Origin: Anaerohabitans sp964387285
Lineage (GTDB): Bacteria > Zhuqueibacterota > Zhuqueibacteria > Residuimicrobiales > Residuimicrobiaceae
Length of the DNA stretch: 64,000 nt
Assembly (NCBI GenBank): GCA_964387285.1
Contig: CAYLWO010000012.1
Coordinates: 44,503 to 108,502 of the forward strand
Direction of reading: 5' to 3'
Positions 24,712 through 33,264 of this stretch are shown piece by piece (the first letter of the stretch is position 1; every line of letters starts with the position of its first letter). Made by a program: the position numbers and the translations under genes. The notes beneath the pieces were generated by a model that ran no database searches, had not been told where the DNA came from, and worked only from the letters and a program-made list of their open reading frames with translations.

Positions 24712-25989
24712 CTACACCACCGTATCATCCGGTATTACCGCATTTTTTATGACCACCACAATGCCGTCGCGAATATAACAGCCCAACTTTTGATTCTCCA
24801 ACCTGTCCACCTTGTTGGCGTTGAGTATTCGAACATTGCGGCCGATGCGGGCGTTTTTGTCGATTATCGCATTGCGAATAACGCTGTTGGCGCCAATGCC
24901 GATCTTGCGTGCACCGGCCGGATGCGCTTCATCAAAATCGTAATAATCAGCGCCCATGATCAAAGAGTCATAGATCTCGACATTCTCTCCGATAATGGAT
25001 CGCACGCCGATGATGGAGCCCTCAATGGCGGCCGCATCGATGATACATCCTTCGGCGATCATGGAATCCTTGATGCGCGCGTTCAATATTTTGGTCGAGG
25101 GCAACAACCGTGGCCGGGAGTAAATGGGCGCCACCGGATCAAAAAAACTGAAATGGGGATTGGGGTGTTTAAGCAGCGCCAGATTGGCTTCATAAAAAGA
25201 TCTGATGGTGCCGATGTCTTCCCAATAGCCGTCATAGAGAAACGACTGCACGCGACAGTTTTTGATCGCCTCGGGAATGATCTCTTTGCCGAAATCCTTC
25301 ATTTCGGCGTTATCCTGCAGCAGATCCAGCAACACATCTCGTCTGAACGCATAAATCCCCATGGAAGCGATGTAAGGCCTTTTCGCCGCCTCGTCATGCC
25401 CCAGCCCAAAAATCCGGGTATCGACGCGCATGGCGTCCAAAGCCGCTCCTTTGGGTTTTTCCACAAAATTGACAATGCGTTTATCCTCGTTGATCTTGAT
25501 CAGCCCGTAACCGGAAGCGCTGGCCTGATCCACGGCAATGACCGGAATGGTCACATCCGCACGCGTGCTTCTGTGCAAATCGATGAAGGGATGATAGTCC
25601 ATGCGGTAGAGGTGATCGCCGGCCAGCACCAGATAATCGTCCACATTGATCTCTTTAAAGAAGGACAGATTGCGACGCACAGCATCCGCCGTCCCCTGAA
25701 ACCAGGCCTCGCTGGCAGGTGTCTGTTGCGCAGCCAGTATCTCGACAAAACCGTCGGTCAGATGGGAAAAAAAGTAGGTCTGGGAGATGTGTCGGTTTAA
25801 GGATGCGGAGTTGAATTGGGTTAAAATATAAATTTTACTGATGCCGGAATTAAGACAGTTGCTGATGGGAATATCAATCAAACGATATTTCGCGCCGATA
25901 GGTACGGCCGGTTTGGCGCGCATGAGCGTCAAAGGATGCAAACGAGATCCCTTGCCCCCGCCCATAATGATGGCTAGTACGTCTTTCAT
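24712..25989 (-). CDS. glgC: Glucose-1-phosphate adenylyltransferase
   Basis: GlgC makes ADP-glucose from glucose 1-phosphate and ATP for glycogen synthesis. The 425-residue protein starts MKDVLAIIMGGGKGSRLHPL (nucleotidyltransferase motif), continues KPAVPIGAKYRLIDIPISNC and LVLAGDHLYRMDY, and ends in a left-handed beta-helix (about 300-425, SMIAEGCIIDAAAIEGSIIG). The start at 25989 has a strong GGGAGGAG site; the frame runs seven codons further upstream but without one. No other glycogen genes are adjacent. A 402-codon antisense frame over this gene is a codon-bias shadow. Confidence 0.95.
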   Translation of the reverse strand: MKDVLAIIMGGGKGSRLHPLTLMRAKPAVPIGAKYRLIDIPISNCLNSGISKIYILTQFNSASLNRHISQTYFFSHLTDGFVEILAAQQTPASEAWFQGTADAVRRNLSFFKEINVDDYLVLAGDHLYRMDYHPFIDLHRSTRADVTIPVIAVDQASASGYGLIKINEDKRIVNFVEKPKGAALDAMRVDTRIFGLGHDEAAKRPYIASMGIYAFRRDVLLDLLQDNAEMKDFGKEIIPEAIKNCRVQSFLYDGYWEDIGTIRSFYEANLALLKHPNPHFSFFDPVAPIYSRPRLLPSTKILNARIKDSMIAEGCIIDAAAIEGSIIGVRSIIGENVEIYDSLIMGADYYDFDEAHPAGARKIGIGANSVIRNAIIDKNARIGRNVRILNANKVDRLENQKLGCYIRDGIVVVIKNAVIPDDTVV

Positions 25990-26282
25990 ATGATCTCCTC
26001 CCTGGGCCAAGCCATTTTGACTCTTTCATTATATGAAAACCGGCATGCAAATACAAGGGAAAAAAAGCCGACTGTTGTCGTGTGTACATGATTGCTTTTG
26101 AACAAGCAGGTAGGAAAAGATAAAAAGTTATTGAATGAGGATCTGCAATTTGAGCTTGATAAACAGAGATGCTCGCGCTTTTTGTTTCGTAATAGTTGCA
26201 AAAGCGGTTTGTGCAAGTCTTCAAAACGCCTACGAGTTAAACAGCAACAATTTTATAAGGCAAAAAAACTTTACCTTTCTCC

Positions 26283-29117
26283 TTACTTGCAGTGAATGAT
26301 CTGCGGCGTGCCGTGATAGGTGACAACGGCATCCGCTTGCTTTTGGAAATCAAGACCTGACGGCTGATCCTTGCTGATGCGGATAATTTCAAAGGTCCGG
26401 GTTTTCGGCATGCCGGGGAATTCTCCTGAACGTTTGCCTATGGTCAAGGTCCCGGACTCGGCACTGTAGGTAAAAGGTATGATGCTAAAGGCGCCCTTCT
26501 CGTAATTATAGTTTACATTCTCATCTTCATAAAGAGAGAAAGCGGCATCGCTTCCGGTGTAAACAAAAAGACGAATGGGATCAGCTGTTTTCTCATCGCT
26601 ATATTGAATTTCCGGACCGCAGGGGATAATCGATCCGGCCTTTACAAAAACCGGAATGTCCGTATAGGGGGCATCGGCCTGTACCCTTTGCCCGCCGTTA
26701 TAAAGTTTACCCGATTTAACATCATACCAGTCGGCGCCGGCCGGCAGATAGACCTGACGGGTTCTGGCCTTGTATTCGGTGATCGGATTAACGAGCAGCG
26801 CCGGGCCGAACATAAACTGATCGCCAATGTTTGCAACGTTCTTGTCGCTGCCGAAATCCATGACTAGGGCGCGCATGATGGTATAGTCCTGCTGCGTCAC
26901 CATGCCGACCAGCGAATAGATGTACGGCATCAGACGATAGCGCAATTTGTCATAGGCCAGCATGGTCTGAAAGGCTTGATGGGTTTCCGGCGCCACGTTA
27001 TACATTTCACGATAAGGAAACTGTCCGTGCGAACGCAACAATGGACAAAAAGCGGCAAACTGAAACCAGCGTGTGTTTAATTCACGCCACTCTTCCAGGT
27101 CAGCCGCATTGGGACGCTCAAAGCGCGGCTCTACGGCAAAACCGCCGATATCCGTCGTCCAATAAGGAATACCGGACAAGGCCATGTTTAAACCGGCCGG
27201 TATCTGAGTTTTAAAATCGTACCAACGGGTGGCGATGTCGCCGCTCCACACAGCAGCTGCATAACGTTGCTGGCCGGCATAGACCGATCGCGTAAGTATA
27301 AACACCCGCTGATTCGGACTGGTTTTACGCTGATTTTCATAAACGCCTTTATTGATCATCAGGGAATAGGCGTTTTCATAGCGCGCCGCACTACCCAGGG
27401 CCGTGGGGTGCATGCGCAACAGACATTCGGTTTCCGAGGCGCCGGAACCCAGGTCCGGCTCCACCGCGTCCATCCACCAGGCATCGAATCCCTTGCTGAA
27501 CAGTTTTTGGTTCACCTGTTTCCAGAAGAGATCCCGGGCGCCCGCGCTGAACGGATCAAAAAAAGCAGAGACATAACCGGGGCCGACCCAGTCTTTCAAT
27601 CCGGTCTCTACCGTACGCATATAAAGCCAGCCTTTTTCTTTGAATTCATTATAGTGTTGCAACCCCACGTAAAATTTTGGCCACACAGAAATCATTATGC
27701 GTGTATGAAGCTGATCATGAAGTTCCCGCACCATGGCGTCCGGATCCGGATAGCGCGTCGGATCAAACTCGTGACTGCCCCATTGGTCATCCCGCCAGTA
27801 ACGCCAGTCCTGCACAATATTGTCCAGCGGAATCTGCCGTTTGCGAAATTCCTTAACGACAGATAACAGCTGCTCTTGCGATTCATAGCGTTCGCGGCAT
27901 TGCCATAAACCCATGGCCCATTTGGGCATCATCGGCGCCTTACCTGTGATTTCGCGATAGCCTTTGATGATCTCATCAGGATTCGCGCCATGAATGAAAT
28001 AGTAATCAATCTGGTCCGCAACATTGGAATAGAGCGACAGGCTGTTCTGATAGACCTTGTCCTCCGGCGAAAGATACTTCAAGCCGATATAGCCGCCATT
28101 AGGAATCCACTCGATTTTTATGGAATAGGTCTTGCCCGCTTGCATGTGCAATTTTAACAAATGGGTCCATGCCAGCCAGTTTTGCCGCCAGGAATCTACC
28201 ACCAGCTCGTCGTTCAGCCACATTTTGGTAAAACTGGATGAATACAACCGGAATTTGTATACGCCTGTTTCAGTGGCTGCAATCTTGCCAGTCCAACGGA
28301 TGCTGCCCTGATTCAGATTAAAACCAGAGGGATAAACGCCGGGCTGATCGATGAAATCGTGCTCAATTTTATTTTCCACTTGTTCGGTGAGCAGAGAATG
28401 AAATTGGATGTCTTTAAAATACTCGACCGTCAGACCCCCCTTGGCGCCCTGCCGGTCATAAAGCATTAACGAGGACAAGGGTTGGTATTCCCGGATATCG
28501 CCGAATTTGGTGCGCGAATAGTTGTCCCACAGGATGCCATAGTTTTTATTGGAAACCAGAAAGGGATTCACATCTACGATATTGTACTGCCAGAGATCGA
28601 CATCCTGGCCTTTATAATTCATGACGCCGTTCTGATGGGCGCCCAGACCATAAAACGCTTCGTCTTCCGGCGAATCAAACAGCTGTTGAATATGAAAAGT
28701 GTTTTCGCCCATGACGTTGGCAGGGGTGAATATTTTCCCACCGCCAGATTTCTCCAATAAAAGCGTCCGTCCGTACTCGTCGAAAAAAGACACCTCTGCG
28801 CTTTTCCGATCCACCCGCACCTGTAATGCCGAGGTGTTGATAATTACCCGGTTTTCCGCAGATTTTAGGCTCCAGGAGACCTTGGGTCTGATTTTCTTTT
28901 CAACCATCAGGCTTGGCCGGTTGGAGAAGGAGTCGGTTGCCGTCGCCATCACATGAATAATATTTTTCGCACACACCTGAATTTTCACCCATTGTGGATC
29001 AGACTCTTTTTGCCGGTCCACTTTCAAGAGAACGCCGTCGCTCTGTTTTTCATATCCGGTAGAACACTGCAGCCACAACACGGAGCCGATTACCACCCAA
29101 AACATTTGACAACGCAT
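26283..29117 (-). CDS. GH31 alpha-xylosidase-like lipoprotein with PA14 insert
   Basis: A 944-residue exported hydrolase with a lipoprotein-like signal (LWLQC, about residue 18), a GH31 N-terminal beta domain and an inserted PA14 domain (about 245-355, WTGKIAATETGVYKFRLYSS). The (beta/alpha)8 catalytic domain (about 390-720) and C-terminal beta domains follow. The catalytic nucleophile is D550 in DAWWMDAVEPD and the acid/base D627 in VWSGDIATRW. WWMDAVEPD with a PA14 insert is the pattern of xyloglucan-active alpha-xylosidases such as Cellvibrio Xyl31A, so release of alpha-xylose from xyloglucan oligosaccharides is likely; alpha-glucosidase is the alternative. GAAGGA precedes the start. Confidence 0.9.
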   Translation of the reverse strand: MRCQMFWVVIGSVLWLQCSTGYEKQSDGVLLKVDRQKESDPQWVKIQVCAKNIIHVMATATDSFSNRPSLMVEKKIRPKVSWSLKSAENRVIINTSALQVRVDRKSAEVSFFDEYGRTLLLEKSGGGKIFTPANVMGENTFHIQQLFDSPEDEAFYGLGAHQNGVMNYKGQDVDLWQYNIVDVNPFLVSNKNYGILWDNYSRTKFGDIREYQPLSSLMLYDRQGAKGGLTVEYFKDIQFHSLLTEQVENKIEHDFIDQPGVYPSGFNLNQGSIRWTGKIAATETGVYKFRLYSSSFTKMWLNDELVVDSWRQNWLAWTHLLKLHMQAGKTYSIKIEWIPNGGYIGLKYLSPEDKVYQNSLSLYSNVADQIDYYFIHGANPDEIIKGYREITGKAPMMPKWAMGLWQCRERYESQEQLLSVVKEFRKRQIPLDNIVQDWRYWRDDQWGSHEFDPTRYPDPDAMVRELHDQLHTRIMISVWPKFYVGLQHYNEFKEKGWLYMRTVETGLKDWVGPGYVSAFFDPFSAGARDLFWKQVNQKLFSKGFDAWWMDAVEPDLGSGASETECLLRMHPTALGSAARYENAYSLMINKGVYENQRKTSPNQRVFILTRSVYAGQQRYAAAVWSGDIATRWYDFKTQIPAGLNMALSGIPYWTTDIGGFAVEPRFERPNAADLEEWRELNTRWFQFAAFCPLLRSHGQFPYREMYNVAPETHQAFQTMLAYDKLRYRLMPYIYSLVGMVTQQDYTIMRALVMDFGSDKNVANIGDQFMFGPALLVNPITEYKARTRQVYLPAGADWYDVKSGKLYNGGQRVQADAPYTDIPVFVKAGSIIPCGPEIQYSDEKTADPIRLFVYTGSDAAFSLYEDENVNYNYEKGAFSIIPFTYSAESGTLTIGKRSGEFPGMPKTRTFEIIRISKDQPSGLDFQKQADAVVTYHGTPQIIHCK

Positions 29118-29731
29118 GACATAATCCTTCCATTTTCGAGATCGCGCAAAAAAGTGAAGAACAAAAACTTGAACAGTCGCGAAAATAATCGTTGCCTTAT
29201 TATCCCCAAAAGACGATCAGCCAACAATAGGCTTTGCCACACGACACAACGTGCCGGAATAAGGAAACGACTATGAAAATAATAGACAAGTATCCGGAAA
29301 AAATCAAGGGGATTTTGACAAAGGAAGGTACACTGGTTTTCCTGTTTATCACGTTTGCAGCGAGATGGCCGCCGGTTGAATCCCATTGTTCCAAAATCTC
29401 ATTGCCGATGCAACCACAAAAACAGCATCAAATTTCAAACAATCGTTCGAAATGCATCCGTGGTAAAAGGTCCATTCTTCCCAGGAAATATACTAAATTT
29501 TACATGCAAAAATCATTCTCTATTGTTACATTATCATAATCATAGGTAACCAGCTTTACAGCATCCTTTTATACAAAATGACCGGGTCCTGAGTTTTTTC
29601 CTGTGGGGATCAGGGAAAAAATATATATTATGAACATATAAAAAAAATGCCCTCCCTGAGTTGTCTGCACGCTCAGCGATGGATGCCTTTTTCACTTTTT
29701 GGCGCCGGTTTATCCGGGTTGGGAGAAAAAA
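29118..29731. other. Divergent intergenic region with a small ORF
   Basis: This region separates the divergent GH31 and DUF4153 genes. On the plus strand an ATG at 29273, preceded by AAGGA, opens an 87-codon frame to 29539. Its first residues (MKIIDKYPEKIKGILT) look protein-like, but the rest, rich in K, Q, S and N, does not; it may be a truncated remnant. Near 29594-29620 an imperfect hairpin with TTTTTTCCTG and CAGGGAAAAAA arms could be a terminator on the minus strand or part of the DUF4153 leader. Confidence 0.4.
29199..29227 (-). promoter_or_regulatory. Possible promoter of the GH31 gene
   Basis: On the minus strand, TTGTTG (29222-29227), a 17-bp spacer and GATAAT (29199-29204) stand about 80 bases upstream of the GH31 start. 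The -10 matches 5 of 6, the -35 only 3 of 6. Confidence 0.3.
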
Positions 29732-31537
29732 ATGAAACTACCATCGCTTCAGCATGCCATCCGGGAGGCTATGGCTTCATTAAAAAGATTTCCTCTCGTC
29801 ATCTTGACTGCAATACTTGGCGCAAGTGCGGCTATTCTATTGCTGGAACGCAATACCAGCGCAACAGCCTCGCCGCTTTTCAATGTGCTGTTCGCCGCCA
29901 TGCTCGGGTTACCCTGGCTTTTAGGATTAGCCTTGCTGGCAGAAAGAAAAAATGGGCGCAGGCCAGGAATTCTGGCGCTACAGGCCGGCGGCATTCTGCT
30001 GTTAATCGGTTATGCCTGTTCTCTGCCATCTTTTCCCGATGAGCCAATTTATCCGCTTGTGCGATTAGTGATGCTGGTTGTCGTCATGATTTTGTTTACC
30101 TGCTTATCGCCTTATTTAAGAAAAAATGAAGTGAACGGATTTTGGCAGTTTAACCGGCGCCTGTGGTTTCGTTTGGTCATTACGGCGTTTTATGCTGCGG
30201 TATTATTCATCGGCTTGAGCATCGGCATGGTGGCCGTGGAACAATTGTTTGGTTTTGACATTCCATTGCGACGCTATCAGGAATTATGGGTGGTTATTGC
30301 CGGCTTGTTCAGCCCATGGTTTTTTCTGGCCGGCCTGCCGCAACAGTGGCCAGAGCTGGAGCAGGACTCTGAATATCCTGCAGGCTTGAAAATTTTTGCC
30401 CAATATATCGTCACGCCCCTGGTCGCGCTCTATCTGATCATACTCTATGTCTATGTGCTGAAAATAATTCTGGTCTGGGATTGGCCGAAGGGGCTGGTCA
30501 GCAAATTGATCCTTGGTTTCTCCGGCTCTGGTATTTTTGCACTTTTATTGCTTTATCCGATCAAGGAACAGGCGGAAAACCGGTGGATTAAAATCGCCTG
30601 GAAATGGTTTTTTATCGTTCTGATTCCTTTGCTCATTATGTTGCCGTTGGCTGTCTGGCGTCGCGTGGAACAGTACGGCATTACCGAAGGCAGGTACCTG
30701 GCCTTGCTGCTGTTTGCCGTTTTGACCATACTGGTGGTCTATTTTATTTTCAGCAGAAAGAAATCCATAAAAATGATTCCCATGACATGCGCACTGGCAT
30801 TGTTGCTTGCCTGCTTCGGGCCATGGAGCATTTTTAACATCTCTGAAAAAAGTCAAATCGGACGATTGCAGCAGTTGGCTATAAAGACTGAAATCCTGAT
30901 CCAGGGCGCCATACATCCGGCCGGCAGGGACATTCCTCCGGAGGATGCCCGGGAAATCAGATCCATCGTTTCCTATCTGCGCAACATGCATGGGTATGAC
31001 GGTATTCGATCCTGGTTTCAAGTCGACTTGCAGCATCAGTCTGCAGGGATCACCAAATTAATGTCCACGGACAGCGTGGTGCAACTGATGGGTATAAGCA
31101 AGCATAGCGGCAAAGGGATGCAGGCGGACGGGACAATCCTATTGCAGGCAAAATTTCAGAACGGTTTTATGGTGGCCGGGTATGATCGTTTATTTACAAA
31201 CCAGTATTTTACCTCCGGTCAACAGATCATCTGGCATGAAGATCAGCCGTTTTTTTGCACACTGGATAGAGATCTGCAGAAAATGCAATGTTATGCCAGA
31301 GCCGGTGATCGCATTATCGATTCGGTGGCCATAAACCTGGAACATCTTTTCCAGAGTGCGTACCAGAGCCATATGAAAACAAACATGGAGGCCATTCCTC
31401 TGGAGGATCTGACCGCTCAGGCTGGCGGCGCGCGGTTAAAAGTAAAACTTTATGTTATTCAGACGCAACTGACACGCCGGGAGGGCGTGCTCAAAGCCGA
31501 ACACAGTACGATGAACATTCTCTATCGCCTCGATTAG
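29732..31537 (+). CDS. DUF4153 multi-pass membrane protein
   Basis: The ATG at 29732 follows GGGAG with 6 bases and gives 601 residues. The first two thirds contain about ten to twelve hydrophobic segments with short loops (FPLVILTAILGASAAILLLE, LGLPWLLGLALLAERKNGRRPG, VVIAGLFSPWFFLAGLP). The C-terminal third is soluble and follows a last membrane segment near residue 365. This is the layout of DUF4153, a membrane family of unknown function found mainly in Bacteroidota and relatives. The gene is monocistronic, and convergent with the GH28-like gene 14 bp away. Confidence 0.8.
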   Translation: MKLPSLQHAIREAMASLKRFPLVILTAILGASAAILLLERNTSATASPLFNVLFAAMLGLPWLLGLALLAERKNGRRPGILALQAGGILLLIGYACSLPSFPDEPIYPLVRLVMLVVVMILFTCLSPYLRKNEVNGFWQFNRRLWFRLVITAFYAAVLFIGLSIGMVAVEQLFGFDIPLRRYQELWVVIAGLFSPWFFLAGLPQQWPELEQDSEYPAGLKIFAQYIVTPLVALYLIILYVYVLKIILVWDWPKGLVSKLILGFSGSGIFALLLLYPIKEQAENRWIKIAWKWFFIVLIPLLIMLPLAVWRRVEQYGITEGRYLALLLFAVLTILVVYFIFSRKKSIKMIPMTCALALLLACFGPWSIFNISEKSQIGRLQQLAIKTEILIQGAIHPAGRDIPPEDAREIRSIVSYLRNMHGYDGIRSWFQVDLQHQSAGITKLMSTDSVVQLMGISKHSGKGMQADGTILLQAKFQNGFMVAGYDRLFTNQYFTSGQQIIWHEDQPFFCTLDRDLQKMQCYARAGDRIIDSVAINLEHLFQSAYQSHMKTNMEAIPLEDLTAQAGGARLKVKLYVIQTQLTRREGVLKAEHSTMNILYRLD

Positions 31538-31551
31538 TAGCATTATAAACA

Positions 31552-33156
31552 CTAAAACCGGATATCCGAAATATTCCGCAACTGCAACAGGCTGTCATCA
31601 GCAGCTCTTATTTTTTTACCATTTACTCTGACGTTCTTTAACAGGGCAGACTTAATCGGGGCGCCTGGGGCGCCCTCCAGCACCATCCGGCTGGCAGGCC
31701 GGGTTGGACCATAATAAACCACATTTTCCATCGTAAATTTTTCCACAGCAGCTTTTTCTATCTTGAACAGGGACGGCAGGCGCTGAGCGTCGTCGAAATA
31801 ACAATCGATCATGTTAATCGAACCATAACGGCACGGAGAACCGTCGCTTTTGTTGCGCAGAGCGTGAATCAGCACTGCGCCAAAGGGCATGGCAACAAAA
31901 TGGCAATCCTCAAAAGTAAAATCGCCCTGATCAAAGTTGCTGTAAAAACCCAAACGTATGGCATTAGCGCGCATGTTCCAGCCCAGCATGCCGCACACCA
32001 TATGGTTTTGTGAAGAGCGGTTATCAAAAGCGGCAAAATAGTGACCAGAAGCAAAGCAGTCGTCGTTACAGGCTACGAAACAATTCTCAACGTGAACATC
32101 ACGACAACTGCTGGTGTTGATGCCGTCGGCGTATTCCGGCGTACAGGCCGGCGGGGTGAAAATTTTTACCTCGCGGATGGTCAGACTGTCGCAGTTGCGT
32201 GCGTTGATGTTGAAATTGCGGCCGTTGCGGATGGTGATGCCTTCAATCAGGATATTCCGGCACCCGGTGATGAAAAGCGGCGACTGGCTGATCCAGGGAC
32301 ACAACTCGTTGCTGGTGTAATAATCAATCATGCCATGTTGATAATTATTGCCGCTTACAACATAATGTTCATAAGCCTGATGATCGATGGCGCCCCGGCC
32401 GGTTATCGTCACATTGTGACAATTCTCCAGCCACAGACCATGACGATGCTCATTTTCACCATGGGCGCTGTGTTTGACCTTGAGCACACAGCCCGGCGCC
32501 AGATTAATTTTGAAATCATGTCCGCCGCGAATGCGTAATTGATCCACCAGATAAACGCCTGCCGGCATGTGGACGGTCTTGCCGGTTCCATTAGCCGCAG
32601 CAAAAGCGGCCAGAATACCATTGGTTTGCTCGATGGCGCCGGTTCGGTCGGTGATATAGCCTGCTGCATCTAGTACATGGATCGTATCCGCGTTTGGCTT
32701 TTCAGGCGAATCCACAGCAACCATCAACGGCGGCAATTGATTGATGCGGACAATATAATATGCCGGCTGTCGCTTTTGCACAACTTTAAAATAAAGCGCG
32801 CGGCCCTTAACTTTCCCCTTGATCTCCCATGCCAAAGGATGGATGCGAAACTCTTTGATTTCTTCCTGGGCTGTGATTTCCATGCGTACATTACTGTTTG
32901 CCAGCATATGCGCCACATGCAGATGCATGCAAGCCGGATCATCGATATGACAATAGGAGGGCATCTTTTGATACGCTGCCTGCAACATTTGCCGTTCGTC
33001 ACCGGTCATGGCCGGAACTTCTACCACCGGAACATTCACACCGTTTGCTCTAAGCGTAAACGAACGGCTGACCTGATCGCCGCTAAAACCGCATGGTTGC
33101 ACAGCCGGTTGCGCAAAGAGAGGACAACACAGTAAAAGCAGAAAAAAAATAATCAT
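31552..33156 (-). CDS. GH28-like right-handed beta-helix protein
   Basis: A 534-residue secreted protein. The start at 33156 follows AGAGGAAA and gives a signal peptide (MIIFFLLLLCCPLFAQ). An N-terminal beta domain (about 20-160) precedes a pectin-lyase-fold beta-helix (about 165-510) whose coils show VHMPAGVYLVDQLRIRGG, NVTITGRGAIDHQA and LFITGCRNILIEGITIRNG. EYADGINTSSC, then CNDDCFASGHYF, match the D, DD and GH positions of GH28 polygalacturonases loosely; the RIK-type motif is not clear. A pectin or other uronate/galactoside hydrolase is plausible. It lies 108 bp downstream of the esterase-like gene on the same strand, likely one operon. Confidence 0.8.
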   Translation of the reverse strand: MIIFFLLLLCCPLFAQPAVQPCGFSGDQVSRSFTLRANGVNVPVVEVPAMTGDERQMLQAAYQKMPSYCHIDDPACMHLHVAHMLANSNVRMEITAQEEIKEFRIHPLAWEIKGKVKGRALYFKVVQKRQPAYYIVRINQLPPLMVAVDSPEKPNADTIHVLDAAGYITDRTGAIEQTNGILAAFAAANGTGKTVHMPAGVYLVDQLRIRGGHDFKINLAPGCVLKVKHSAHGENEHRHGLWLENCHNVTITGRGAIDHQAYEHYVVSGNNYQHGMIDYYTSNELCPWISQSPLFITGCRNILIEGITIRNGRNFNINARNCDSLTIREVKIFTPPACTPEYADGINTSSCRDVHVENCFVACNDDCFASGHYFAAFDNRSSQNHMVCGMLGWNMRANAIRLGFYSNFDQGDFTFEDCHFVAMPFGAVLIHALRNKSDGSPCRYGSINMIDCYFDDAQRLPSLFKIEKAAVEKFTMENVVYYGPTRPASRMVLEGAPGAPIKSALLKNVRVNGKKIRAADDSLLQLRNISDIRF

Positions 33157-33264
33157 GACAATTTCCTCTTTAAGCAAATGAATAAAAAACACCACATGGA
33201 AAAAATCCGCTCCATTTAGATTCGTTTTTTTCAATCAAAATCAAGCAAGTTGTGAAAAGTGCCG

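Noticed and set aside
24592..25800. 402-codon plus-strand open frame
   Set aside because: It lies wholly antisense to glgC and shows no family features; long shadow frames arise from codon bias.
29273..29539. 87-codon ORF as a firm gene
   Set aside because: It has a ribosome site, but only the first 16 or so residues look protein-like; kept only as part of the intergenic entry.
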